Of a stretch of DNA of 57,148 nt, positions 43,365 through 52,080 are shown in pieces. The notes under the pieces were generated by a model that worked only from the letters and a program-made list of their open reading frames with translations, was not told the origin of the DNA and ran no database searches. The stretch comes from Hellea sp. (GTDB taxonomy: Bacteria; Pseudomonadota; Alphaproteobacteria; Caulobacterales; Maricaulaceae): contig JABDKG010000012.1 in NCBI GenBank assembly GCA_013002305.1, positions 1-57,148 on the forward strand, written 5' to 3'. The translations under genes and the position numbers were made by a program. How positions within the stretch are numbered: the first letter of the stretch is position 1; every line of letters begins with the position of its first letter.

Positions 43365-43430
43365 AGGGTTGACTGATTGTTCCGGCTTCTACAAAGAATT
43401 GATTGGATCAATAGCAGTAAGAGAGGCTTC

Positions 43431-44303
43431 ATGCGGCGAATGATATATTTTCTGATTATCCTGGTTATGTTGTTGGGCGGCACATTTTATGCGGTGCTGC
43501 AAAACGGCGCGGCGTCGACCGCCGTGCTCAATTTCATCACGCCGTCAAAAACGTTTGAGCGTGAGACAGATCTCAGCTTTGGCGATCACGCGCGCGACAA
43601 ATTTGATTTCTACGAGGCCGCGGAAGGCGGCGATGATAATCCTTTGCTCGTCTTTATTCATGGCGGCGGCTGGAATAGCGGTGACAAGAAAATGTACAAA
43701 TTTCTGGCCGAGGGTTTAACCGCCGAAGGCTATGATGTGGCGCTGCCGAATTACCGGCTTTATCCGGAGGTTAAATATCCGGCTTTTCTGGACGATAATG
43801 CCCGCGCCATTGCCGCTATCCACAAACAACATCCGACGCGCTATCTGGTTTTGATCGGCCACTCGGCCGGGGCCTATAATGTTCTCAAAATGGGTGTGAA
43901 GCCGGAATATCTCCGCGCGGCCGGAATCGAGTCCTGCTATACGGTCAAAGGCATTGTCGGTCTGGCCTCGCCGACGGGCGGCTATCCGGCTAAATCAGAA
44001 CCGACCATCTCGATTTTCCCGAACCGAATTCAAGGCGAAGAAGCGCCGCTTAATCACACTGATCAGGCATTGCCGCCGATCATGCTGGTCCACGGCACAG
44101 CCGATGTCACCGTGCGCTATGAAAACGCCGTCAAAATGGCTGACAATCTCGGCGACCGGGCGACGCTCAAGCTTTATGAGGACGCCGATCACACCGATCC
44201 GATTAAGCAGTTCTCCCGGCGCTTTAAAGGCCCGATCCGCGATGACGTGGTCGCCTTTATCGAAGGCCTTCCGGATGATGAAGGAGACGGATTTTGCAAT
44301 TAG
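43431..44303 (+). CDS. alpha/beta hydrolase (esterase/lipase type)
   Basis: 290 residues from the ATG at 43431, preceded by gagagg. One N-terminal membrane or signal helix (about 3-25) anchors or exports it. The hydrolase has the oxyanion motif FIHGGGW, the nucleophile motif GHSAGAY, the acid in HGTADVTV and a His in DADHTD. These point to a carboxylesterase of the HGGG (hormone-sensitive-lipase/BD-FAE-like) type. The stop codon overlaps the start of the PhzF gene. Confidence 0.88.
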   Translation: MRRMIYFLIILVMLLGGTFYAVLQNGAASTAVLNFITPSKTFERETDLSFGDHARDKFDFYEAAEGGDDNPLLVFIHGGGWNSGDKKMYKFLAEGLTAEGYDVALPNYRLYPEVKYPAFLDDNARAIAAIHKQHPTRYLVLIGHSAGAYNVLKMGVKPEYLRAAGIESCYTVKGIVGLASPTGGYPAKSEPTISIFPNRIQGEEAPLNHTDQALPPIMLVHGTADVTVRYENAVKMADNLGDRATLKLYEDADHTDPIKQFSRRFKGPIRDDVVAFIEGLPDDEGDGFCN

Positions 44304-45088
44304 GCCCGATGGAGCTTTATCAGGTCGACGCCTTCGCGGATCAATTGTTCAAAGGTAATCCGGCGGCGGTGATGGTGTTGGAGAAATTTCTGCCCGCCGA
44401 TGTGATGCAAAACATTGCGATGGAAAATAATCTCGCCGAGACCGCCTTTGTTGTTCCGCGAGATGAGCCCGGTCAGTATGATCTGCGCTGGTTCACGCCC
44501 GGCATGGAGATCGATTTTTGCGGCCACGCAACCATCGCCTCGGCCCATATACTCGCGACCGAGCTCGGCCATCAACCGCCCTTTCATTTTCATGTCATCA
44601 TCGGGGAATTGATTGTCGGCGTAAAAGATGATCTTTACCAAATGGACGCGCCGATCACGGCGCTTAAGGCGGCCGATGTCACGCCGGATATGGGCGCGGC
44701 TTTTGGACAGTCTATAAACGAGGCCTACTGGGCCCATAAGAACCTGCTGCTGATTTTGGAAAGCGAGGCCGATGTCCGCGCCGCCGAACCGGATTTACCG
44801 CTGATCAAAACATTGTCCGAAGACGGGGTGATTATCACGGCACGGGGAACGGACTTCGATTGTGTCTCGCGCTATTTTGCGCCCAATGCGCTGGTTGACG
44901 AGGACCCGGTCACAGGCTCGGCCCACGCCGCCATCGGACCGTACTGGGCGGCTAAGCTCGGCCAAAGTAAGCTGACCGCCTATCAGGCGTCACAGCGCGG
45001 CGGCATTTTATGGATTGATGTCGGGACAGACCGCATGACCATTTCCGGCAAAGCTGTCACTTATCTCAGAGGAGAGATTACCTTATGA
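44294..45088 (+). CDS. PhzF-family isomerase-like protein
   Basis: 264 residues from the TTG at 44294. That start is preferred because aaggag lies seven bases upstream, whereas the ATG at 44309 is 22 bases away. Motifs YQVDAFADQLFKGNPAAVM, NLAETAFV (catalytic Glu), FCGHATIASAH and DEDPVTGSAHAAIGPYW are diagnostic for the DapF-like fold of PhzF. True PhzF acts in phenazine synthesis; most homologues have unknown substrates. It overlaps both neighbours and so is co-translated. Confidence 0.92.
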   Translation: MQLGPMELYQVDAFADQLFKGNPAAVMVLEKFLPADVMQNIAMENNLAETAFVVPRDEPGQYDLRWFTPGMEIDFCGHATIASAHILATELGHQPPFHFHVIIGELIVGVKDDLYQMDAPITALKAADVTPDMGAAFGQSINEAYWAHKNLLLILESEADVRAAEPDLPLIKTLSEDGVIITARGTDFDCVSRYFAPNALVDEDPVTGSAHAAIGPYWAAKLGQSKLTAYQASQRGGILWIDVGTDRMTISGKAVTYLRGEITL

Positions 45089-45474
45089 AACCCAATATCA
45101 TCCAAATTCTAACGGGCATTGCCAGCCTGATATTACTGGTCATCGCCTCCATGCATTATGGCGGGCTGTCTTCGCTCAAAGACGCCATTGGCGTGATCGA
45201 TAGTGCGTTTTTCAAAGGCGCCATTCCCGGGGTCTGGATCATGCCGTCCATTCATATGATTTTTATCGCCTGCCTGGCGTTTGGCTTGTCGTTTTATAAA
45301 TCCCGAGCCTGCGCCGCCATGTTGATCGCCTTTGGCGCCTGGTGTCTGGTCGATGCGGCGATTATCTTTATCCATGTCGGGCCTTTCGTACCCGTCTACA
45401 TGCTGGGCGTAGCCGGTCTTTGCCTGTTGGCCGCCGGATTTATGCTCAGACGCAGTCTGACGAAAATTGCGTAA
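45085..45474 (+). CDS. four-helix membrane protein of unknown function
   Basis: 129 residues with four membrane helices separated by short loops; helix 4 ends in LRRSLTKIA. ATGA overlap with the PhzF stop indicates translational coupling. Not recognised. Confidence 0.75.
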   Translation: MKPNIIQILTGIASLILLVIASMHYGGLSSLKDAIGVIDSAFFKGAIPGVWIMPSIHMIFIACLAFGLSFYKSRACAAMLIAFGAWCLVDAAIIFIHVGPFVPVYMLGVAGLCLLAAGFMLRRSLTKIA

Positions 45475-45534
45475 GATCAAAAATTAGATCTGAGAATTTG
45501 CTAGGATGATCCATCAAAATGAAAGGATGAGGTT

Positions 45535-45903
45535 ATGACCGGACTACTGGCGACCGTCTTTGGGGTCTATTTTCTGTGCGCCGGGCTTGGCATGCTGCTG
45601 CGCAAAGGCTGGGCCTCCGAGATCATCGACGAATTTGAAAATAGCACAGCGCTGACCTTTTCAATCGGGGCGCTGATTTTAATGGCCAGTACGGCGGTGC
45701 TGTTGCATCATAATATCTGGACCGGATGGCGGGAAATCATCGTGTCGATCATGGTTTGGGGCGCCGCAATCAAAGGCGCGCTCATTCTGATTTACCCCGC
45801 GGCTCTGTTCAAATTTGCGCGGGTCTATATCCCCAATGATAAGGTGACCAAAGTCTGGGCCGTAGCAGTCATGGCGCTTGGCGCCGCATTATTGTTTCTT
45901 TGA
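45535..45903 (+). CDS. small membrane protein, tandem paralogue 1
   Basis: 122 residues, about four membrane helices, preceded by ggatgagg. Its neighbour at 45925 is the same length and clearly homologous. Shared features are MT-LLA-VFG-Y-LC-GLGM, then WGAAI-GA-LLIY, then a C-terminal VMALGAALLFL / TMALGAALLFL. The family is not recognised. Confidence 0.8.
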   Translation: MTGLLATVFGVYFLCAGLGMLLRKGWASEIIDEFENSTALTFSIGALILMASTAVLLHHNIWTGWREIIVSIMVWGAAIKGALILIYPAALFKFARVYIPNDKVTKVWAVAVMALGAALLFL

Positions 45904-45924
45904 GTTTTATGATAGGATGACATC

Positions 45925-46293
45925 ATGACGGAATTACTGGCGAAAGTTTTTGGAATTTACATGCTGTGCGGCGGGCTCGGGATGGTCCTGAACCAGGGTA
46001 TGGCGATGCGGGTTTTGGACGAATATGAAGACAATGCGATGCTGGCTTATCTGACCGGCGCGATTGTGTTGATGGCCGGGAGCGCTCTGGTGCTGACGCA
46101 TAATCTTTGGGGCAATTGGAAAGAAATTTTGGTGACACTGTGTGGCTGGGGCGCCGCAATTGAAGGCGCTATTTTGCTGATCTATGCCCCGGCTCTGATG
46201 AAGTTCGCCAAAATGCTTGTGCCGTCACCCAAGATCATTCCCATATTCGGGATCGGAACCATGGCGCTCGGTGCGGCGTTATTGTTTTTATAG
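45925..46293 (+). CDS. small membrane protein, tandem paralogue 2
   Basis: 122 residues, the same architecture and length as the gene 21 bases upstream, so a tandem duplication. The two have diverged considerably in the loops (WASEIIDEFENSTAL versus MAMRVLDEYEDNAML). Likely co-transcribed with its twin. Confidence 0.8.
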   Translation: MTELLAKVFGIYMLCGGLGMVLNQGMAMRVLDEYEDNAMLAYLTGAIVLMAGSALVLTHNLWGNWKEILVTLCGWGAAIEGAILLIYAPALMKFAKMLVPSPKIIPIFGIGTMALGAALLFL

Positions 46294-46309
46294 AATAGCA
46301 GCCCCCTAT

Positions 46310-46338
46310 TTGAATCTGTCCTATTATCGACCTATATA
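46310..46338 (+). promoter_or_regulatory. sigma-70-like promoter of htpX
   Basis: TTGAAT (46310-46315), a 17-base spacer and TATATA (46333-46338), ending 31 bases before the htpX start. The spacing is ideal, and the -10 overlaps a small palindromic stretch (cctatatagg). Confidence 0.55.
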
Positions 46339-46369
46339 GGAATAGAAATTTACACTCAGGAGTAAGACT

Positions 46370-47233
46370 ATGATGCGAGTGGGACTATTAGTGGCGACAA
46401 ATTTCGCCGTTTTAATCGTGGCCGGAATTATCATGAGCCTATTGGGGCTGGACAAGGCCAGCACAACAGGGCTGCTCATTTTCTGCGCCCTGTTCGGGTT
46501 CGGCGGATCATTTATCTCTTTGGCCATGTCCAAATCCATCGCAAAACGCTCCAGCGGTACCCAGCTTATCACCTCGCCGCAAAATGAGGGTGAACGCTGG
46601 CTGTTAGAACGGGTCGAGCGCCTGTCCGAACAGGCCGGAATTGGCATGCCCGAGGTCGGAATTTTTGACTCGCCACAACCCAATGCCTTTGCGACGGGTA
46701 TGAAGAGAAATAATGCGCTGGTCGCTGTCAGCACGGGTCTTCTGACCAATTTCCCCAAAAACGAGGTTGAAGCGGTTCTCGCCCATGAAATCGGACATGT
46801 CGCCAATGGCGACATGGTCACCTTGTCTTTGATCCAGGGCATTACCAATACATTTGTTTTGTTCTTTTCCTTCATCGCCGCACAGATTGTCGCCGGCGCG
46901 TCCAAAAACCGGGCGATGGGATCGCTCGGCGCTATCGTTACGCGTATATTCTTCCAGATTATTTTTGGTTTCCTCGCCTCGCTGATTGTCATGTGGTTCT
47001 CGCGTCGCCGCGAATTTCGCGCCGATGAAATGGGCGCGCGCCTGACCACGCCGAACGCCATGGCCAATGCGCTCGAGCGTCTCAAAAACCCGGTGCCTGT
47101 CGGTCCGGGTCAGCAATTGCCGGAAAATATGAAAGCCTTGGGTATTTCGCCCGGTTTTAAAGCCAGGCTCGGCGGCTGGCTTTCAACCCATCCCCCATTG
47201 GACGACCGTATCGCGGCCCTTCGCGGCGGCTAA
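46370..47233 (+). CDS. htpX: HtpX-family membrane metalloprotease
   Basis: 287 residues from an ATG preceded by aggag. Membrane helices at about 5-25 and 32-55 come first; the zinc motif HEIGH (His139-Glu140-His143) lies in VLAHEIGHVANGD; two further helices follow (about 155-175 and 195-215); and RREFRADEMGA supplies the third zinc ligand. HtpX degrades misfolded inner-membrane proteins and is usually stress-induced. The length matches the family. Confidence 0.93.
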   Translation: MMRVGLLVATNFAVLIVAGIIMSLLGLDKASTTGLLIFCALFGFGGSFISLAMSKSIAKRSSGTQLITSPQNEGERWLLERVERLSEQAGIGMPEVGIFDSPQPNAFATGMKRNNALVAVSTGLLTNFPKNEVEAVLAHEIGHVANGDMVTLSLIQGITNTFVLFFSFIAAQIVAGASKNRAMGSLGAIVTRIFFQIIFGFLASLIVMWFSRRREFRADEMGARLTTPNAMANALERLKNPVPVGPGQQLPENMKALGISPGFKARLGGWLSTHPPLDDRIAALRGG

Positions 47234-47236
47234 TCA

Positions 47237-48721
47237 ATGCGCCGTTTTGCCAGCTTACTGCTCGCTCTGGGCGGCGCAGTTCCGGCCTTGGCTCATGAGC
47301 CGGCCGAGGCCCGCTATATCGCCAATGAGGCCGTCATGGTTACGCATGGCGAGACCAAAATCATGTTTGATCCGTTTTTCACGAGCGGCTTTGGAACTTA
47401 TATGGAAGTACCGACAGAGGCGATGGAAAAAATCCTCGCAAACGCCGAGCCTTATGACGGGGTCGACGCGATCTTTGTCAGCCATGTTCACGGCGATCAT
47501 TTCGATGGTCCCAAAATATTCGATTATATGCAAAAAAACCGCGAGGTTGAGATATTTTTGCCGGAGCAGGGCGCGCGTTACTTACGCGATCTCGCCGCTG
47601 ACGATGACCAAGCGCTCGCCCGTCTTTTCCCATTTGAGCTGATCGAAGATGGCCCGACCCTGTCCCTCGACAAGGGCAATATCTTTATCGATGCGGTGCG
47701 TATTCCCCATAGCGGCTGGCCGCGCAAAGACCGCAAAGACATTAATAATATCGTCTTTCGGGTGACGCTCCATGATGAGGTCACGGTCGCGCATATGGGC
47801 GATGCCGATATTAATATGGATCATTACGCTCCCTATGCTGAGCATTGGCAGACACGTACTATCGATATGGGCTTCCCGCCCTATTGGATATATCTCTATC
47901 CGGGCGGATCAAAAATCCTCGAAACTATGAATGTGAAAGACTCGGTCGGGGTGCATGTCCCGATTGAGGTGCCGAACGATTTGAAACGCTCCGGCGCAGA
48001 TTTCCTGTCAGTCTCAGGAGAGACAAGGGCGATAAGCCATTCGGTAAATTCCAAAGCGGAAAGCGGCTGCGCGCCCGTGACATTTGACGGGGCGGACTTT
48101 ACCGTCTGTGAGTTCAGCGCCGCAGATGATATTCGCCTGTTTTGGGGCGAGGGCGAGGTGCCGTTTGAGCATTTTGAAGCTTTGAATATTCATCTGGAAG
48201 GGCAGGGCGAAGAGCTTGTCTTTGCCATGAACGCCGGCATGTATCATCCGGACCGCACGCCGGTCGGCCTTTATTTCGCCGACGGCGAGCAAAAGCAGAA
48301 TCTGATGGTCAAGGCTTCGTCCGGCAATTTCGGACTTTTGCCCAACGGTGTTTTCCATGGCGGTTTTGGTCATTTCGGCGTTTCTGAAACCAGCCTGTTT
48401 GCATTAAAGAATACGGCACACGAATTTGCCACTCAGTCTGGCCCGATGCTCGTGATCGACGGCAAGCTCCACCCGAGGTTTCGGCAAAGCTCTGACAGTG
48501 TGCGTCGCCGCAACGGGGTTGGCGTCAAAGGCGAACAGATTTTTTTCGCGATCAGCGAAGAGCCGGTCAATTTCCACCACTTCGCCCGTCTGTTCAAAGA
48601 TGAGCTTGAGACGCCAAACGCGCTCTATCTCGATGGCGGGGTTTCCCGGCTTTATGACGCCGATAGTGGCCGCCATGATCGCGGCATTCGCATGGGCCCG
48701 ATTGTGGGTGTTGTCAGATAA
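47237..48721 (+). CDS. fusion of metallo-beta-lactamase-fold and phosphodiester-glycosidase domains
   Basis: 494 residues with a signal peptide (about 1-19), so exported. Residues 25-240 form an MBL-fold hydrolase of the UlaG-like kind with VSHVHGDHFDG (His83, His85, Asp87, His88) and DAVRIPHSGW. Residues about 270-494 form a NAGPA/DUF2233 phosphodiester glycosidase domain: NAGMYHPDRTPVGLY, LLPNGVF, FATQSGPMLVIDGK, RNGVGV and NALYLDGGVSRLY. The linker (about 242-265) reads through without an in-frame stop. It starts three bases after htpX. The two domains together might process a phosphodiester-linked sugar in the periplasm; this is inference. Confidence 0.88.
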   Translation: MRRFASLLLALGGAVPALAHEPAEARYIANEAVMVTHGETKIMFDPFFTSGFGTYMEVPTEAMEKILANAEPYDGVDAIFVSHVHGDHFDGPKIFDYMQKNREVEIFLPEQGARYLRDLAADDDQALARLFPFELIEDGPTLSLDKGNIFIDAVRIPHSGWPRKDRKDINNIVFRVTLHDEVTVAHMGDADINMDHYAPYAEHWQTRTIDMGFPPYWIYLYPGGSKILETMNVKDSVGVHVPIEVPNDLKRSGADFLSVSGETRAISHSVNSKAESGCAPVTFDGADFTVCEFSAADDIRLFWGEGEVPFEHFEALNIHLEGQGEELVFAMNAGMYHPDRTPVGLYFADGEQKQNLMVKASSGNFGLLPNGVFHGGFGHFGVSETSLFALKNTAHEFATQSGPMLVIDGKLHPRFRQSSDSVRRRNGVGVKGEQIFFAISEEPVNFHHFARLFKDELETPNALYLDGGVSRLYDADSGRHDRGIRMGPIVGVVR

Positions 48722-48744
48722 TATTTTTGCCGTAAAAGGCTAAC

Positions 48745-49866
48745 ATGTCTGCGGCCATAAATGCTCCCGGAAAACTCCATTCGATCCAAGCGATGCGCGG
48801 CGTCGCGGCGCTTCTGGTGGTGTTTTTTCATACATCCAGCCTGTTTCGCCTCAGCGGCGGTCCGCGCTCCGAAGCCATCGGTCATTTCTGGGAACGCGGC
48901 TTTGCCGGGGTCGACATGTTTTTCGTCATCTCCGGATTTATCATGGTCTATGTCACCGGCGAAATGAAACCATCGCTGGCATCGGCGTGGCAGTTTTTTA
49001 AGGCCCGGATCACACGAATTTATCCGCTCTGGTGGGTCTATGCGCTTTTGATGATGGGCTATTTTTTCGTGACCTATCAACAGCCGGCGGCGCCCGATGT
49101 CGCGACCGGTAAGGGCGTCCTGCCCCATGTTTTAAAGTCCCTGTTTTTAATCCCGCAAGAGGCCGAACCGGTCCTCGGGCTGGGCTGGACGCTGATCCAT
49201 GAGATGCAGTTTTATATATTATTCGCGCTCGGGCTTTTACTGCCGCGCAAGCTTCTACCATTTTGGCTGCTCCTGTGGGCGGCAATTATCACCGGCGCCG
49301 CGACGCTCGGCGCACAGCCCATGCACGCCAATAATTATCCGCAGCTTTTCATCTCGCCGTTAAATTTCGAGTTCATTCTCGGCGCATTTGCCGGGCTCTG
49401 GTTGACACGGGACAATGGCCGGGCAAGCGGCCTGTTTTTATGGGTGGGGGCCGGGCTGTTTGTCGCCGCGATGATGATTCATTTGCCGGGCAAGGCCAGC
49501 GTCTTTAATTGGCAACGCGTTGCCGCTTACGGCGTCCCGTCTGCGATGATGATTCTCGGCGCGGTCTGGCTCGAACGGCAGGGCAGGCTGAGCGTCCCGA
49601 AATTTCTGACCCGTCTGGGCGATTGGTCCTACTCGCTTTATCTGGCGCATTTTCTGGTGCTGCTGGCCCTGCGCCGTATCTGGCAATCGGCGGACGGTGC
49701 GCTCCCGGAGGCCTTGAAGTTTGGATCAGCCGGAATGGTCGATAATCTGGCCTTCGCGACTATCGGGACAACACTCTCCATCATCACCGCCGCGATCAGC
49801 TATCATGTGATCGAGCGGCCAAGCCTGAAATTGCTGCGGGGCAAACGTAAGGCTGCCGTTACATGA
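48745..49866 (+). CDS. acyltransferase family 3 membrane protein
   Basis: 373 residues with about ten membrane helices. The N-terminal motif IQAMRGVAALLVVFFHTSSLFR contains the conserved Arg and His of the acyltransferase-3 family, and RITRIYPLWW follows. Members O-acylate lipopolysaccharide, exopolysaccharide, peptidoglycan or macrolides at the inner membrane; the acceptor here is not predictable. The stop overlaps the next start (ATGA at 49863-49866). Confidence 0.92.
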   Translation: MSAAINAPGKLHSIQAMRGVAALLVVFFHTSSLFRLSGGPRSEAIGHFWERGFAGVDMFFVISGFIMVYVTGEMKPSLASAWQFFKARITRIYPLWWVYALLMMGYFFVTYQQPAAPDVATGKGVLPHVLKSLFLIPQEAEPVLGLGWTLIHEMQFYILFALGLLLPRKLLPFWLLLWAAIITGAATLGAQPMHANNYPQLFISPLNFEFILGAFAGLWLTRDNGRASGLFLWVGAGLFVAAMMIHLPGKASVFNWQRVAAYGVPSAMMILGAVWLERQGRLSVPKFLTRLGDWSYSLYLAHFLVLLALRRIWQSADGALPEALKFGSAGMVDNLAFATIGTTLSIITAAISYHVIERPSLKLLRGKRKAAVT

Positions 49867-50249
49867 TCGACCGCGAGACGTTCAACGCTTTTTGCCAATC
49901 TCTGCCGCACAGCACCCATGTGGTCCAATGGGGCAATAGCGACGTTTGGAAAATCGGCGGCAAAGTCTACTGCGTTGCCGGCTGGAAAAAAATAGATGAC
50001 GAGTCTCAATTTGCCGTGTCGTTTAAATGTTCCGAGATCGGATTTGAAATGCTGCGCGACACACCCGGCTGCCGGCCTGCGCCCTATCTGGCGTCGCGCG
50101 GGATGAAATGGATTCAGCGCATGACCGACGAAGGGGTTTCCGATATAGATTTGAAGGATTATATACGCGCCTCTTACCGGATTGTATCTTTAGGTTTGAC
50201 GAAAAAACTGCAAAAAGAACTCGGACTCAATCAGGAGGCAGAAATATGA
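49863..50249 (+). CDS. MmcQ/YjbR-family protein
   Basis: 128 residues. It has the double-wing YjbR/MmcQ fold pattern: FNAFCQSLPHSTHVVQWGNSDVWKIGGKVYCVAGW, then MKWIQRM and a helical end. Members are small cytoplasmic proteins, possibly nucleic-acid binding, without an agreed function. It overlaps both the acyltransferase (ATGA) and the SixA-like gene (ATGA at 50246-50249). Confidence 0.88.
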   Translation: MIDRETFNAFCQSLPHSTHVVQWGNSDVWKIGGKVYCVAGWKKIDDESQFAVSFKCSEIGFEMLRDTPGCRPAPYLASRGMKWIQRMTDEGVSDIDLKDYIRASYRIVSLGLTKKLQKELGLNQEAEI

Positions 50250-50899
50250 CTTTCAATTCGCTCACCCCGCTGAAAAGCGGGGTCCACGCAACGGGTCAGA
50301 AAAATTTGCTTGTTAAATTACTCACGTTTCACCGGAGCGTAGTTCCCGGCCTGCGCCGGGATGAGCGGAGGTTGAGAGGGTTTTTTGTTTCACTATTGAC
50401 AATAATAGGTCTGACGACAACCGCTTGCCAAAATCAGGACACCACGATGGAAGCTGATGTCGACGCGCAAACCATCTATCTTGTCCGGCATGCCGAAAAG
50501 ACCAAAGAGGATAATCCCGGCCTGACCGAGGCGGGCAAGGCCAGAGCCGAAGCGCTCGCAGACCGGCTTGAGGATAAAAATATCACCCATATCCACTCAA
50601 CCAAATACCGCCGGACTTTGGCGACCGCGCAGCCTCTATCCGAACGCCTTGGCATCGAAGTCGCCCTGTATGATCCGCGCAATCTTGAGGGTTTCTCGAT
50701 TGATTTGAAGGACATCGGCAGCGGCAATCATCTGGTCGTGGGCCATTCCAATACTACGCCCGAGCTGACCTCTATGCTGACATGGGATGATGTCGAGGCC
50801 ATGCCGGAAACAGAATATGACCGCCTGCTCACCGTCTATCTCGACGAGAAGGGCGATACGATTAAATGGACGACGGAACGGTACGGGGCGACCAAGTGA
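50246..50899 (+). CDS. SixA-like histidine phosphatase lipoprotein with repeat-derived N-terminus
   Basis: 217 residues from the ATG at 50246, preceded by ggaggcag and overlapping the MmcQ stop. Residues 5-41 are encoded by a family B hairpin element (50259-50370). They precede a hydrophobic segment and a lipobox-like end at Cys61 (FVSLLTIIGLTTTAC). Residues 75-215 are a SixA/phosphoglycerate-mutase fold: LVRHAEKTKEDNPGLTEAGKARAE with catalytic His82, and LVVGHSNTTPEL with the second His. Export as a lipoprotein is inferred; a basic 43-residue leader before the hydrophobic core is unusual. The stop overlaps the next GTG start (GTGA). Confidence 0.85.
   Translation: MTFNSLTPLKSGVHATGQKNLLVKLLTFHRSVVPGLRRDERRLRGFFVSLLTIIGLTTTACQNQDTTMEADVDAQTIYLVRHAEKTKEDNPGLTEAGKARAEALADRLEDKNITHIHSTKYRRTLATAQPLSERLGIEVALYDPRNLEGFSIDLKDIGSGNHLVVGHSNTTPELTSMLTWDDVEAMPETEYDRLLTVYLDEKGDTIKWTTERYGATK
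50259..50370 (+). repeat. family B double-hairpin element, in frame in the SixA-like gene
   Basis: Left hairpin cgctcaccccgctgaaaagc ggggtcc and right hairpin cccggcctgcgccgggatga gcgg, 112 bp in all. The same layout is seen at 52096-52210 and 52384-52507. Here it is translated without a stop codon. Confidence 0.8.
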
Positions 50900-51531
50900 C
50901 GGGTATCAACAGCTTCGAGATCGATGAGAAGGCCCGCCTCCAAATAACGCCGGAGCTTAGAAACGACGAAAAATTAATCTGGGCGGACCGTCCCCACGGG
51001 CTGCCGATCTCCAAATCATCGATCTTTTTGATGCTGTTTGCCTTTATCTGGATCGCCGTCGTCTTGTTGATTATTATGGGTGTTTTCACCTCGATCCAAT
51101 TTGTCGAGAGCGGCGTGATCCCGCCCGGCCTGTTTAATGAAATCGCCAAGCCGCTGGTGGCGCTGGCCTTTTATGTGCCGTTTTTCTTTTTGCTGATCGG
51201 CGCGGTTTTGCTGCTGAGTTCGATCCGAATGCTGATCTCGCCGCTATTTCAGATTTACGCCATCACTGATCAGCGCGGCATCATCGCCAGCAGCCTGTTC
51301 CCGCGCCGGATCATTTCGATCACTCGCGGCGGATTTGCGCGAATAGAGCGTACGGGCGGCAATAAAATCGGCACGCTTGAAATCGCCGCGCGCCAAAGCC
51401 GGCGTGACCTGCGCACCGCCATGTTCCAGGTTCAGCTGGATAGTTTCCAGAGAGTCAGAAACCCCAAAGCGGTCGAAGCGCTGATCCACCGGCAATTTGT
51501 CTCCAAAACCGAAGGCGCGCGCAGTGCGTAA
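50896..51531 (+). CDS. PH-domain membrane protein 1
   Basis: 211 residues from the GTG at 50896, chosen for the GTGA overlap with the SixA-like stop; an ATG at 50866 is possible. An N-terminal soluble part (QITPELRNDEKLIWADRPHG) precedes two membrane helices (about 40-65 and 83-110). The C-terminal PH-like domain starts at QIYAITDQRGIIAS. This 'bacterial PH' layout is shared with the next gene. Function unknown. Confidence 0.8.
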   Translation: MTGINSFEIDEKARLQITPELRNDEKLIWADRPHGLPISKSSIFLMLFAFIWIAVVLLIIMGVFTSIQFVESGVIPPGLFNEIAKPLVALAFYVPFFFLLIGAVLLLSSIRMLISPLFQIYAITDQRGIIASSLFPRRIISITRGGFARIERTGGNKIGTLEIAARQSRRDLRTAMFQVQLDSFQRVRNPKAVEALIHRQFVSKTEGARSA

Positions 51532-51537
51532 GCGCGC

Positions 51538-52080
51538 GTGATTGACGCGGATGTTGAGCGTATCCTGAAACCGGACCTCGCGACAGGCGAGACAATATTG
51601 TGGGCCAGTAAAAGTCATCGCCATCCCAAAGTAACAGATATAAGTATGATTATCTGGCTGCTATTGTTGGTAGCGGCTTTGCTGGGCTTCGGGATAATGG
51701 CGGTTTTAAACCTTGCCGAGCGCAATATTCAAAACATGGCTTGGTTTGCATTGGGATTTTGTCTGGTCGGGTTTTTGATGGTGAACCTGTCAAAAGCCTA
51801 TTTCGAGGCTGATCCAACAGACATTTCCTACGCCATCACCGACCAGCGACTATTAATTTTAGACAATGGCAAACTTAAGATTTTTGGGTTGCATGGTTTC
51901 GGTGATATGTCGGTTAAACATTTCGATAAGCTCTCAAGAATTTGGCTTATTGATCCTATCGATTCGCCGGATGATTTGGATATAGATCTCGCCTTTATTG
52001 AAAATGGCGACGCGGCGGAAAAGCTATTGCGTGAGAACTTCCTGCGCGAACCGCACAAGGACGGAACTTTGAGTGCTTAA
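51538..52080 (+). CDS. PH-domain membrane protein 2
   Basis: 180 residues from a GTG at 51538, seven bases after the preceding gene. Layout as in its neighbour: LATGETILWASKSHRHPK, two membrane helices (about 36-55 and 66-86), then ISYAITDQRLLILD. The pair are paralogues sharing the 'ILWA...P' and 'YAITDQR' motifs. The last 24 bases of the gene (from aaggacggaactttgag) are duplicated downstream of the TPP riboswitch at 52345. Confidence 0.8.
   Translation: MIDADVERILKPDLATGETILWASKSHRHPKVTDISMIIWLLLLVAALLGFGIMAVLNLAERNIQNMAWFALGFCLVGFLMVNLSKAYFEADPTDISYAITDQRLLILDNGKLKIFGLHGFGDMSVKHFDKLSRIWLIDPIDSPDDLDIDLAFIENGDAAEKLLRENFLREPHKDGTLSA

Noticed and set aside
43377-43430. Longer start for the esterase gene
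   Set aside because: The ATG at 43431 has a ribosome binding site and starts the signal helix directly; the upstream extension does not.
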